Shown here one piece after another: positions 22,401 through 32,012 of a DNA stretch of 64,000 bases; the first letter of the stretch is position 1, and each line of letters begins with the position of its first letter. Under the pieces are notes generated by a model. The model made no database searches. It had not been told where the DNA came from and saw only the letters and a program-made list of their open reading frames with translations. The translations under genes were made by a program, and so were the position numbers. Source of the stretch: Pseudogymnoascus destructans (lineage: Eukaryota > Ascomycota > Leotiomycetes > Thelebolales > Thelebolaceae); NCBI RefSeq assembly GCF_001641265.1, contig NW_020167533.1, positions 124,001-188,000 on the forward strand, read 5' to 3'.

Positions 22401-23160
22401 TTTTGAAAAAACATCCAAAAATTCATGAAATTCCTTCGGAAGGATCAGTCGAGAGTCAATTTCTTCAGTTTTGGTCTTGTTCTTGTGCTCGATTATGTCC
22501 TTCATTGATATAGCAAAGACTTGAGCTCCTCTTTGCTTCATGAGCATTCGAAATGGTGCTGCGCCAATCATTGCTATGGTGCAAGGTTTTGGTTTTTCCA
22601 CTTTCGGAGCAGGTTCCGGAGGAGGCATTTCTTTGGCTTTCTTCTTTGGCCTTTGTCTTTCGCTTTTAGATATAGGCTCTGTTTCGAGGGCTCGATCTGG
22701 TATAGAATGGTTGCAATAATCTCCAGTGAAGAGGACTTGATCATTGATCATATCGAGAACAACTCCATGTTGCTTCATCCAAGCTTTCCCGAGAATGATG
22801 GAATGTTTTCCCAGCGAAGTAATGAATAATGGACATAGGCTTTCCACATGCTCTCCCACTTGTAGTCGAGGATATATAGCATGTGTGATAGCAGGGGCAG
22901 CCTCTCCATTGAATCTTTCAACTTGTTTTGGCTTCACAAGTTCGACTGGGGCTATCCCTTCGATTTCACATATTCTTTCTGCATCAGCAGCATTAATGAA
23001 GTTTCCACCTGTGGCACCAGTATCGATCAATGCATGGACAATAGCTTTGTATTTTCCTATTCTACAAGTAGCTAAGAAAGGGGTGTCCGGATCAAAACTG
23101 GATCTCGAGGAAGAAGCTGCAATTCTGGCTGCACTGCCTCTAGTGATGACTTGTCTAGAG
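19449..23160 (-). pseudogene. Gypsy element 2 pol polyprotein with a single premature stop
   Basis: Pol lies in the -1 frame relative to gag and is open across the gag stop, so a -1 frameshift would express it. Domains in order: protease (HALIDTGATGGNFI), reverse transcriptase (LRFCVDYRKLNAIT, catalytic TAYMDDILIYS), RNase H (HKTAYVEADSSDF), integrase zinc finger (H...HYYWPNMDKTI...CHSCRR), integrase core (MDISMDFVTGLP, ISDRGPQF, STAFHPETDGQTEQ), GPY/F region (GPFEILERIGQVAYRLKLP) and a C-terminal chromodomain (EWEVDEILDSK...WKNYPPDETWY). The only break is a TGA at 20358-20360, just before the second catalytic motif. CGA-to-TGA by a C-to-T change is a simple explanation. The chromodomain puts it among the fungal chromoviruses, which target histone-marked chromatin. 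Confidence 0.92.
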
Positions 23161-23161
23161 G

Positions 23162-24478
23162 CTATTCGTTTTCCGAATCGATGATAGACTCAGCTGTAGA
23201 TACCTCATTCACTTGAGCTTTGAGCTTCTGGGGACAGTCTCGAGCTCGATGTCCATTTTGTCGGCATATGAAGCATTTCCCAAGTTTCATGAGCATTTCT
23301 TTTGCTGGATCTTGATGCGGTGGTCGATACAGCTTCTGCGTCTTGTTTTGCATGTTGGAATCCATTGTAGGTTGAGGGATTGAAGTTCGAAGTGCCTGGC
23401 CCTGATTTTGAGTTTGGCCCATGTTGTTCGAAAATGACTTTGGCTTCCTTTTGTCTTCTTGTTCCTTGATCCGCTGAATATTCTGGTCGATGAGCATGTA
23501 TTTCTTTGCAAACTCGTGAAGTGTAGTAGCTCCAACTTCAGCCACTAAGGCTTTCTGCATCTGTTGGTTGACTTTGAAGCGCAAGTCATCCAGCAAAGTT
23601 TCTTCAGAGTAATCAAGCTCTGTCGTGAGCCTTTGGAACTCAGCCCAGAACACTGCAAAGGTGTTGTTTCTCTGATACAGCTTTCGATACTCAGTTTGAG
23701 CTGTGTGCCTTCGATCGGGATCACTGAAGACTTTTTCCAAAAGTTCGAGAATTTCTTCTGCTGTCTGCAATTTGTTTGTAGAGTTTGGTCGAAGCCTTGG
23801 ATTGACATGTCGAACTGCCAGTCCTCCCAGTCGACTCTGAATGTAGCTCATTTGTAAAGTCTGTGTTGGAAAATGATCAATGTTGGCTTCGAGCTTGAGG
23901 TGAATTTTCACAACCCAGTCTTCAAATGCTGGCTCTATCCCATCTGTGAGGATTGGAGGGTCTGGAATCCGAGCTGACAGTCGACTGTGAGAGTGGTGTC
24001 CTGGTTCATTCTTCAGAGCTTGTTGGGTTTGCTTTTCAAGATATTTCTGAATTGTTTGTTGCTCTGTGATTTGTTGCTCGTTGCTCTGGATCAGTTCCTG
24101 TAACTGGAGAATGGCATCATCCTTTTCAGCCAGTATCGAATTTGAGTCCTCTGCTAGGGCCAAATAGTCCCGAAGAATGTTCTTGTGCAAAGTCCATGCC
24201 ATTTTCTGGTTGGCGACAGATAGTTTCTGGAATTCGTCAAAGGTTTCAACATTCCATTCAGCCTTTTCATGTCGATTTGCAAGTATAGATTCATGTCTCT
24301 CTTGAGCTGTTTTGCCCAGAGTGTGAAGGAAGGTTTTGGATTTGAAATTAGGATCATGAAGTTCATTGGTTTGGTTTGCAGAGCTTGGAATTGATGCTCC
24401 TTCTGCCAGGGATTCCTGGTCTTGTTCTGGATCATTTCGAGCTGCCATTGCAGCTTTTTCTTCAGCTGTATAAGCCAT
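23162..24478 (-). CDS. gag: Gypsy element 2 Gag protein
   Basis: An uninterrupted 438-codon frame from the ATG at 24478 (MAYTAEEKAAMAARNDPEQD). A long helical N-terminal half with a Gln-rich coiled coil (QELIQSNEQQITEQQ, about residues 125-150) is followed by a retrotransposon capsid domain (about 185-320; FWAEFQRLTTELDYSEETLL) and a CCHC zinc knuckle (CFICRQNGHRARDC, about 407-420). Gag forms the particle in which the RNA is copied. About 350 bp of leader separates it from the 5' LTR. The intact state fits a recent insertion. Confidence 0.95.
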   Translation of the reverse strand: MAYTAEEKAAMAARNDPEQDQESLAEGASIPSSANQTNELHDPNFKSKTFLHTLGKTAQERHESILANRHEKAEWNVETFDEFQKLSVANQKMAWTLHKNILRDYLALAEDSNSILAEKDDAILQLQELIQSNEQQITEQQTIQKYLEKQTQQALKNEPGHHSHSRLSARIPDPPILTDGIEPAFEDWVVKIHLKLEANIDHFPTQTLQMSYIQSRLGGLAVRHVNPRLRPNSTNKLQTAEEILELLEKVFSDPDRRHTAQTEYRKLYQRNNTFAVFWAEFQRLTTELDYSEETLLDDLRFKVNQQMQKALVAEVGATTLHEFAKKYMLIDQNIQRIKEQEDKRKPKSFSNNMGQTQNQGQALRTSIPQPTMDSNMQNKTQKLYRPPHQDPAKEMLMKLGKCFICRQNGHRARDCPQKLKAQVNEVSTAESIIDSENE

Positions 24479-24817
24479 AGCGAGTTGCTATTTCAATTTC
24501 AGTTTATATCGTCAAGTCAGACACATATTGCCAAAGGCCCTATTGTGCAGTTGTTGGCCATAGGAGCCACTCGAGAGGAGCGCACTTCCCTCACAGTTAT
24601 ATCCTTGTCGAGGGAGCGTTGTAAAAGGTCTGACTTGCGAAGGTGGTGTGTGTGTGTTGAGCTGACTGTCGAAAGCCAACTTTGAGGGGTTGCCTGGAGA
24701 TCGTCCTGGAATTGACTTCAGGATAAGGTTTCTGGTTCTGGGGTTTTCAAAGAGTGGATTTCGATTTCGATTTCAGAAGAGGGTTCAGCTCAAAGAGCAG
24801 GAAAAGAGGTATAAGAG

Positions 24818-24828
24818 AGATTGAGTTT
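24818..24828 (-). promoter_or_regulatory. Putative self-priming primer-binding site, element 2
   Basis: Two bases from the 5' LTR edge the minus strand reads AAACTCAATCT. Its exact 11-base complement AGATTGAGTTT lies in the LTR at 24888-24878, about 50 bases downstream of a TATATA box near 24940. Eleven bases is also the length used by Tf1. Self-priming is inferred from this pairing. Confidence 0.6.
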
Positions 24829-24830
24829 TA

Positions 24831-25083
24831 TGTCACGGTTCACCAAGGCATAGGGCGTCAGTTGGGTATTATGAATTAAACTCAATCTAGAGAAGAAAGG
24901 AAAGAGAAGAGGAGCACTTGAGCAGTGGCTCGATCTATATACAGCTATTGTGGAGTGAATTCTCTTTAGCGAGACCAGTTCTGAGAATTCACTCCACAAC
25001 TGAAAACTTCGCTCCAACCCCGGAAAGCTCCCCACACCCCTGAACCCCCACTCGAGCTGCAAGGCGCACTTGATATCGTAACA
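24831..25083 (-). repeat. 5' LTR of gypsy element 2
   Basis: 253 bp with TG...CA ends, followed directly by the GTGGA duplication at 25084-25088. Confidence 0.97.
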
Positions 25084-25088
25084 GTGGA

Positions 25089-25620
25089 AGCTATCACGAT
25101 GGTATGAACAACACTCAGAACAACACTCAGATCATACTACAAAACTCCTTACGAAGATTGCATGGGATTCAACCAACCAGAGTTCTCAATACTGGAGAAG
25201 TTATCACCAAGGAGCAGACCGGCTTTCTGGAGAACCATGTGTCATTTGTACTTATTGTTCGAAGGCCCTTACGCATCCTGCAATTAAGTCTGCTGGCCCA
25301 AAGTCTATGGCAACACATCTTGCATCAGACATTTGCAAAAAGAAGTCACGGATGGGTAAGGATAGTCTCTATCAAATGCGAATCAATCAAATGCGACCTC
25401 AACAAGTAAGGATTACCAGGTTATTACCAGAATCATGTAGGTTAATACCTATAATAGGATCATATTCTCACACAAGAGACATTTTATGAACAAGTTCTAT
25501 ACACAGTTATCTCGACTCATAGCTCATTCCGCTCAGTCGAGGATCCTTGTCAAGACCCTATAAATACTTTAGGTATTAGTAGGTCTGGCCGGCCTCATCA
25601 AGCAAGGTGGAGGGATGTTC
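25089..25620 (+). pseudogene. hAT-type transposase, second part (BED zinc finger), truncated
   Basis: Skipping element 2 and one GTGGA copy, the frame from 18928 continues here (KLSRWYEQHSEQHSDHTT) and reaches a BED-type zinc finger: W-x2-Y, then EPCVICTYCSKALTHPAIKS and later MATHLASDIC. BED fingers sit at the N-terminus of fungal hAT transposases. Beyond 25410 only shreds remain, such as EQVLYTVISTHSSFRSVEDP around 25490-25550, which resembles the region after the finger. The catalytic hAT core is absent. This was already a truncated relic, or was deleted later. Confidence in the BED finger is good; in the superfamily, moderate. Confidence 0.55.
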
Positions 25621-25839
25621 TTAAGCATATATAATAGATAATAGCGTTCTGATAATCTTCTGATAATCATGGTACTTTGATAGAGGAATATACATGATTC
25701 ATTCTCACAGCTTACTAGAGATGGCTAGAGTGATGCTGATAGATGTAATACTTTAACTTAACCATAAAACAGTATTAATCGTATGAGGGACTGTTCACAT
25801 GATGCATAAATCTTACACGTGATAGCCGAGTTCTCACTG

Positions 25840-25975
25840 GGTTTTTACAGAGTAACTGAGTATTGACCTCGCTCACCGAGTCGAGTAAAAGGTTCAGCTA
25901 CTCACCCAGCTGAGTAACCCACTGAGCGAGTGAGCCGAGTATTGAGCGAGTAGTGCGCAGCCTATGCAGTGGTAC
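25840..25975. repeat. GAGTAA/CGAGT-rich subterminal repeat
   Basis: Many copies of CTGAGTA, CGAGTA and their complements in about 130 bp. The pattern is similar to 9235-9360 and may be the end of the hAT relic upstream. No gene lies between 25620 and 26010. Confidence 0.35.
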
Positions 25976-26012
25976 GTGAGACCAGGTCCGTTGACGATCA
26001 AGCAGAACGAGC

Positions 26013-26691
26013 TTGAATGCCATGGCATTAAGGTACCAGGTAAGCGTGTTTAACTGTCACCTACAGAATGTTGCTAATACTCTTTCAGAAATACAAACAA
26101 CACCAGACGCCTCGCTGTACATGAGAGAGCTTATCAACCAAAGCATCCTGGGCCTTCGGGACCAGTCCTATGCTATTGCCGATGAGAAAACTTGCCACGA
26201 AGCATATCTATCTCTTATGTCACTACAGGCTATAACTCCCCAGATGGTGAAGGCCGAGTTTTTGCGTGGACCATTCAAGCTGTACAACCCTGATATACGC
26301 CTTGGAAATATCATTGCCGACGCCGACTACAAGATAAAGGCATTTATCGACTGGGACTTTTGTTATGTTGCGCCTGCTCAATTCTTATTCAGTCCTCCCC
26401 TTGGTCTGACACCTTTGGATATGCTCGAATGCAATGATGGTTTTCAAAGGAGGGTTCAATAAGTTCATCATGGTTTTAAGGGACAAAGACGCAGTGCTGT
26501 CAGGGTTGATGGAAGAGTGTATGGACAATGGTACTTTCTGGTATAATCAAGCTGTTCAGGAATCAACGTTTTGGCAGTCTATGCTAGAGAGGTTGTGGAC
26601 GTTCAAGGCGACACCAGAAGTGCAAGATCCACCAGATATGGCGGGATTCATACAGCTTAAATTAGAGCAGTATCGAGAGAAATGGATCTGA
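26013..26691 (+). pseudogene. Fungal phosphotransferase (APH/choline-kinase-like), C-terminal remnant
   Basis: The frame contains LYNPDIRLGNIIADADY followed by KAFIDWDFCYVAPAQFLFSP, which matches the catalytic loop (usually H-x-D-x4-N) and the metal-binding D of the APH family of kinase-fold phosphotransferases common in ascomycetes. The catalytic-loop His is replaced by Asn. After 26440 the frame shifts by one or two bases into a frame ending LKLEQYREKWI at 26691, a typical helical C-terminus for the family. The N-lobe is missing. A splice-like GTAAGC...CTACAG near 26040-26070 suggests the original gene had introns here. Substrates of these fungal APH proteins are mostly unknown. Considered a broken fragment. 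Confidence 0.6.
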
Positions 26692-27419
26692 TTGATAGGG
26701 GGAGGGGAAGCCGATGCCGCGGGGGGATTCGAAGGTTATCTATATACCGGTCAATATAGATAGCGAGACCAAAAGGGGGAAGCCTGATATTTGTAATATG
26801 TGAGCTAGGGAAGTATGCGGAGGCCGTTGACAATCAATGTGTCCGCCACTCGGTCGCCATCAGGATGATGAATAATAAGCGGGCTCATGCGGCTGGGGCG
26901 CGTTCCCTGCTGGAATCAAGGACATGAACGGTATCTTTGAGGGACAAGCCAACTCGTGCGGATGACAAGGAAGATAGTCTGCGGTTCGCAAACATACATG
27001 GGTCGGTGAATGAGTGCAACACACATGTAACTGATCTTCATATGGCTCTTACGAAGCAAGGGGTTGAAATTAATGACCGTTATAATACCAGGTATGGGGC
27101 ATGCTTTTGATACCTACGCCGAGGAGGGGGTAGATGGGATCTTGAGCGATTCTTGTCATGTAGTCCTGCCTACCCTCAGCCTCGCCTGCAGCCTTGTGCC
27201 ATCCAAATGGTGCGAGTATCTGTGGCGCTCCACAACAGAGCCTCGAATCCCGTCGCGGTCACGGTCCACTACTTCGATTCTCCAACAGTCAGCAACCCCA
27301 ACCGTGTCAAGGCCACATTGGCACCTGGAATCTTTCTGTCTTCCCTACGACCTACTAAATGGAGTCAACTTCAATTCCGCATACTCCCCTGCTTTCGTCG
27401 TTACCAACGCCCTCCTGCC
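26692..27419. other. Intergenic; one unrecognised open segment
   Basis: A + strand segment at about 26926-27112 stays open (DSLRFANIHGSVNECNTHVT) and has ordinary codon use but no start, no domain and no clear partner exon. The frame upstream of 27420 is also open but low complexity and read here as leader of the FunK1 gene. Confidence 0.3.
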
Positions 27420-29892
27420 ATGGCTAGCCTCTCTAGATCAGAGGTTATCAGGAGCAAACCAATTGCGGACGGGCTGAATGTGTTTCGCGATTCATTCAAT
27501 TCTTTGTGTGAGGGACTTGGGGTATCTAGTTCTGTGGACGGGTTGCAGCGCATTGGTCATGAAGGTATGTACAGTGGACTGTATATGGTTTTCTCTCTAA
27601 CTCACGTAGGTCTCCAAAATCTAGCACTTGATCTTATATTAGCCTTGCTAGTCCTCCCTGTCTCTCGGATATTACCTTCCAATATCGGCAATAAAAATCT
27701 CTTCGGTGACCTTTCAAGGCTCAACTCGGCAGTCAATAGCGATGACTTCGACATCGAACGGGTCACACCTCTGTTGAAAGCGGTAATCAATAACGAATCC
27801 GACGACATCATCTGGGGCAAAGCTTACGCTGCTGTCACTGAGTTCACACCACCCCCTCGGCCACTGCCATTCTTGAATCAAACCCCTTGGTCCAACGCTA
27901 CAAGCAGTATTGTCAACTCTTCGGAGCACAGGAAATATGTGGATGATGTGCTGAAGGACGAGTTGGGGTCGTCGCTCTATATTGGGGTGCCTGGGTTCTA
28001 CGACGCGTTCTTTAGACACGTGGAAGAGCTAGATTCTATATCCGAGGCTGTCTTTGAACAATGTCAGGAGGGGGGAGAACCCATTTTTAGCGATGGAGGC
28101 GGCTGGCGTGACTGGCCCAATGAAGCAAAAGAGCCAGAAGTCTTGAAGTGGTTTGCAGAGAAGATTGATCAGTTTTTGGGCTTCGCAACGGACCACAGAA
28201 ATGTTCCACGAAGACTTTTAGCGCAGCCCAACCAACCTTTGGAAGGTTCGACAGCAGAGCGCAAGCTGGACATTGGCTTCGTTAATAACGTAGACGCTGA
28301 GGACAATTCTAAATGTCACTGGTCCGAGATTCTGGCCATAGGAGAGCTCAAAAGCAAACCGGGTGGTGATACGCTCTCGAAGACATGGCGCGACCTGGCA
28401 AGATATGCGAGAGAGGTCTTCTTCGCTCAGGACACTCGCCGCTTCGTACTAGGCTTCACGCTCTGCGGGTCGATCATGAGACTCTGGGAATTCGACCGGT
28501 TAGGCGGAATTGCATCCTCTCCTTTCGACATCAATCAGGACGGATTACAATTTGTGTCAGTGGTACTAGGATATCTCTGGATGAACAAAACACAGCTCGG
28601 TTTCGACCCCACCATACTGGAGGCAGGCGGAGAAAGATACATAGAAATCATGCGCCACGGGCGTAAAGAGCGCCTTGTGATTGACGAGACGATGAAACGG
28701 GCAGGATGCGTTGCCGGCCGAGCGACAACCTGCTGGAAGGCACATCTTGCGGATGATGATACAAAAGCACCTCTAGTGATAAAAGACTCGTGGCAGTATC
28801 CGGAACGGGATGAGGAAGGGGAATTGCTACGGGAAGCAACAGATAAGGAAGTGGTCAATGTTGCGAGGCATTACTGCCATGAGACCGTACACGTGGCTGG
28901 CGAGCGGGACGACGTCCGAGGCAATGTACGGAGGAATTTGGATATTTCAAAGGCAGCTAACTACTTCGTCCAACGGAAAAAGGCAGAAGGCTCGATGTTG
29001 CCTCCCAAACCGTCTGGCATGGATTCCAGCCGAAGGGGCCGATCAACCGCTGATACTATCAATCGGAAGAGGTCATCTAGTTCGCTTGACGCGACCCTAC
29101 CACCAAAGAAGCGCACTTGCTCCAGCTCCCCAACAAAAAGGGTGCAAACTCCTTCGACGCATAACCGAATCCGCCGTCGCGTCATCGTCCGCGACTACGG
29201 CACACCTATATACAAGGCAAGCTCTTGTGTCGCCATGGTTGCTGCGTTGGAGGGTTGCATTGAAGGTATGAGATTTGCGGAGATAAACAGTACATTGGCT
29301 GACCAAAGTAGGATACGAGTCTCTACACGGCCGGGCTAGCATGCTCCAGCGCGACGTGTCGATTGGCAACCTCATGATGAATGAGGATGTCGATAACCCT
29401 TCCTGGGCCTCATTCCTCATCGATCTCGACCTTGCAATTAGATCGGAGCGTGAGGAGCCTTCCGGAGCTCGAAGTATGACCGGCACGAGGGCTTTCATGG
29501 CCATTGGGGTACTCCTTGGCGAGAAGCATTCGTTCATGCATGATCTAGAATCGTTCTTCTGGGTACTCTTGTGGATTTGCATCCACTATAATGGGCCGGC
29601 TGAGAAACCGACAGTTGTCCATAGGTTTGACAAGTGGAACTTTTCAGAGACAGAAGAATTGGCGGAGTCGAAGAAAGGGGCAGTGGTCCATGAAGGAGAT
29701 TTTAAGAGGATGATAGAGGAGAATATTAGGCCATACTACAAGTCACTTCAGCCTTGGCTAAATCGTTTACGAAAGGTGGTGTTTCCAAACGGCGGGAGGT
29801 GGGAAAAGGAAGATAGAGGCCTATATTCTCGGATGAAAGAGGTTCTCCGAGAGGCACAGAGGGACTTGAATGTAGCAGCAGAGGTAGCATAA
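27420..29892 (+). CDS. FunK1-type fungal protein kinase
   Basis: Three exons: 27420-27564, 27610-29265 and 29312-29892. Introns of 45 and 46 bp have GTATGT/GTATGA donors, CTAAC/CTGAC branch points and TAG acceptors. The first is divisible by three, so retention would not break the frame. The product has about 793 residues. An N-terminal helical region (MASLSRSEVIRSKPIADGLN) is followed by the FunK1 lead domain (LAIGELKSKPGGDTLSKTWR), the kinase N-lobe with the conserved Lys in PLVIKDSWQYPE, a Ser/Arg-rich insert (about 610-670), and the C-lobe with SMLQRDVSIGNLM as catalytic loop, FLIDLDLAI as the DFG equivalent and TGTRAFMAIGVL. The usual His of the HRD motif is Gln; Asp and Asn remain. FunK1 kinases are expanded in fungi, and their substrates are little known. 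The gene looks intact although transposons lie on both sides. A start at 27153 is possible but unlikely. Confidence 0.88.
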
Positions 29893-29957
29893 TGTATAAG
29901 TGCTCTTTTGAATCTGCTTTCTGTCTCTATAGCATTATGATCTCACTACGCCTCCAG

Positions 29958-30019
29958 TTATCGGGGGCTTTTTGCGGTTGTGGAGTGCTCGTCTGGGTCG
30001 AGAAACGCCATTAAAGGTA
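29958..30019 (-). pseudogene. F-box/LRR-like host gene, piece 4 (last codons)
   Basis: On the minus strand, after the pogo element at 30020-32010 and one TA copy, the frame continues PLMAFLDPDEHSTTAKSPR and ends in TAA at 29958-29960. The join with the frame at 32013 is exact. This piece lies tail to tail with the FunK1 gene, 65 bases away. Confidence 0.7.
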
Positions 30020-32010
30020 CTCGGTGTTCCACCCACTCGCTTCGCTCGTAGGTGGCGACAGCAAGTTGTGCGTGCGACAGCAAGATGTGCGTACACCGCT
30101 ATTTTGATATATAGAAAAAATAATAGTATTCTTCATAACGTAGTATCTACAATGCCTCAAAATAACGATCCTACTATGATTGCTCGCCTTAATGAGGCCC
30201 AACAGTTCTTCTTAAAACAACCAAGTACATATACAATTGCTTGGGTTGCAAATAAATTCAATGTCAACCGTGAGACACTCCGACGTCGTATTACGAGTAC
30301 TACGTCTCCTCAATTACCCCACGGAGGTAGCAATCGAGTCTTATCTCAATCGCAAGAGACCGCGGTCTGTCAATTCATATACGACCAACTTGAGCGCGGG
30401 GTCCCTGCCAACCGATCTATGATACTACGGGCAGTTGCAGACTTACGACCTAATCGTACGATACCATCACAACGGTGGCTACAACGCTTTCTAAAAGCAC
30501 ACCCCGAATTTCATACAATTCACACGAAGACGTTAAATACACATCGGAAGCAAGCACAAAAGAAAGAGGTGTTTGAGGAATTCTTTCTCACATATAACGC
30601 CCTTATTACAAAACATAACATTAAGCCATATAATTTATGGAATGTTGATGAGACAGGCTATATGATTGGGTGTTATAAGTCTACGGCTGTTATTGTACCA
30701 ATCGGTGTAAAGCAGTGGACTGTTGATAATCCTGAGAATCGGCTCTCTGTTACTGTAATTGAGGCAGTAAATGCAAGTGGTGCTGCACTTGCAGAAGCTA
30801 TCATTATCCCTGGCAAACTTCATATGGATTCATGGTACAATGATGACCTTGAGCCAAATGCTCTCATTATTGTAAATGAGAGCGGGTATTCAAACGACGA
30901 CATTGCAATCCAATACCTTATGCATTTTATCCAACTATCTGCAGAGCATATGGCACCAGATGATACTCGCCTCTTATTACTTGACGGCCATGACTCTCAT
31001 AAAACAGAGCGCTTTCTTACATTAGCAGAAGAGCATAACATTGTTATTTGCTGCCTTCCTGCTCATACAACACATCTATTACAACCTCTTGATGTAGCGG
31101 TTTTTAAGCAGTGCAAACACTTTCATCAAAAGGCACTTGATCAAGCAGTACGTAGCTACGACTATGAGTATAAGCTACGTACGTTCCTTTCAGACCTCCC
31201 GCAAATCCGACGGCAATCTCTAACTGTCCGTACAATTCAATCTGGTTGGAGAAATACAGGACTATATCCATATAATCCTCCACTTGTAATTGACAAGATA
31301 CAAGAGACTCGGAATCAAACACCTGATTATGAGCCATTTGCTTCATATAATATTATCTCAACACCGAAAACAACTATGCAAAGTGTGCAAGCGGTTGAAC
31401 ATTGGCAGAAGAGAGCAGAGGAAGCTTTCTCATCGCCTTCAAGAGAAGGGTTTCAATCATTTGCACGTGGAACTACAGTTGTTCTACACCGGGCAGAGCT
31501 CTATAAGACCGAGCTAGATATTATGACTCTACGTGCAGTAGAGCAGAAGGCAGCAAAGGCAAGGGCACGGAAATCACTACAGAAAGGAGGGCAGTTATAT
31601 GCATCAGATGCACGGAAAATGCGGGAAGAGAAGAAAGCAAAGTTGCAAGCAAAAGCAGACGCAAGAGCAGCAAGGGAATCGGACCAAGTAGTAAAGCAGC
31701 TACAAGCGCAAGCACGTAAAATCGAAATTGAAGAGCGTAAGGTTGAGAGGAAGCGGGTAGCAGAGCGGAAGAAGGAAGGGTTGAAATCAAAAGTGATCAT
31801 TTTACGGTATAGTAAGGATCAAAGTGATAGTAGCAATAGTGGCAGTAGCGATAGTGATAGTAGTTCTATTGATTTTATGTTTTAATTATATAGTTATATA
31901 GTTGATATATAAGGCGTCTTTTTCTTCGTTTTATGTGTCGCACATCTTGCTGTCGCACGCACAACTTGCTGTCGCCACCTACGAGCGAAGCGAGTGGGTG
32001 GAACACCGAG
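30020..32010 (+). mobile_element. Intact pogo/Fot1-like transposon (copy B) with 72 bp perfect TIRs
   Basis: Both ends begin CTCGGTGTTCCACCCACTCG and are identical inverted repeats for 72 bp, with TA at 30018-30019 and 32011-32012. The TIR contains two subterminal copies of GCGACAGCAAG(T/A)TGTGCG. The 1,991 bp element has one uninterrupted transposase gene in the same orientation. Perfect TIRs and an open gene indicate a recent, possibly autonomous copy. It interrupts the last exon of an F-box/LRR-like host gene. Confidence 0.95.
30152..31885 (+). CDS. Pogo/Fot1-type DDE transposase (577 aa), intact
   Basis: The ATG at 30152 (MPQNNDPTMIARLNEAQQFF) is preferred over the longer open frame from 29972, which would start outside the element. 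Residues 15-60 form a psq-type helix-turn-helix and 75-140 a CENP-B-type second DNA-binding domain (ILRAVADLRP...RWLQRFLKAHPEF). The DDE core has catalytic Asp residues in LWNVDETGYMIG, LLLLDGHDSHKT and HLLQPLDVAVFKQCK (DDD type). A basic coiled-coil tail (residues 440-560, Ala/Lys/Glu-rich) ends in a Ser/Asp-rich stretch. Length and motif order are normal for Fot1/pogo. It catalyses cut-and-paste movement into TA sites. No stop, no frameshift. Confidence 0.95.
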   Translation: MPQNNDPTMIARLNEAQQFFLKQPSTYTIAWVANKFNVNRETLRRRITSTTSPQLPHGGSNRVLSQSQETAVCQFIYDQLERGVPANRSMILRAVADLRPNRTIPSQRWLQRFLKAHPEFHTIHTKTLNTHRKQAQKKEVFEEFFLTYNALITKHNIKPYNLWNVDETGYMIGCYKSTAVIVPIGVKQWTVDNPENRLSVTVIEAVNASGAALAEAIIIPGKLHMDSWYNDDLEPNALIIVNESGYSNDDIAIQYLMHFIQLSAEHMAPDDTRLLLLDGHDSHKTERFLTLAEEHNIVICCLPAHTTHLLQPLDVAVFKQCKHFHQKALDQAVRSYDYEYKLRTFLSDLPQIRRQSLTVRTIQSGWRNTGLYPYNPPLVIDKIQETRNQTPDYEPFASYNIISTPKTTMQSVQAVEHWQKRAEEAFSSPSREGFQSFARGTTVVLHRAELYKTELDIMTLRAVEQKAAKARARKSLQKGGQLYASDARKMREEKKAKLQAKADARAARESDQVVKQLQAQARKIEIEERKVERKRVAERKKEGLKSKVIILRYSKDQSDSSNSGSSDSDSSSIDFMF

Positions 32011-32012
32011 TA

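Larger units (their letters stand above)
19118..25083 (-). mobile_element. Full-length Ty3/gypsy LTR retrotransposon (element 2, chromovirus), nearly intact
   Basis: 253 bp LTRs at 19118-19370 and 24831-25083 differ by two C/T changes. The 5 bp duplication GTGGA flanks both ends (19113-19117 and 25084-25088). gag (438 codons) is intact, and pol is open except for one TGA. The low LTR divergence and almost undamaged genes make this the youngest retroelement in the window. A G-rich polypurine tract (nine G, about 19375-19383 on the minus strand) lies next to the 3' LTR. It inserted into a hAT transposase relic. Confidence 0.97.

Noticed and set aside
19449..24478. Treating element 2 as an endogenous animal-type retrovirus
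   Set aside because: No envelope gene, and it has a fungal chromodomain-type gypsy pol and 253 bp LTRs.
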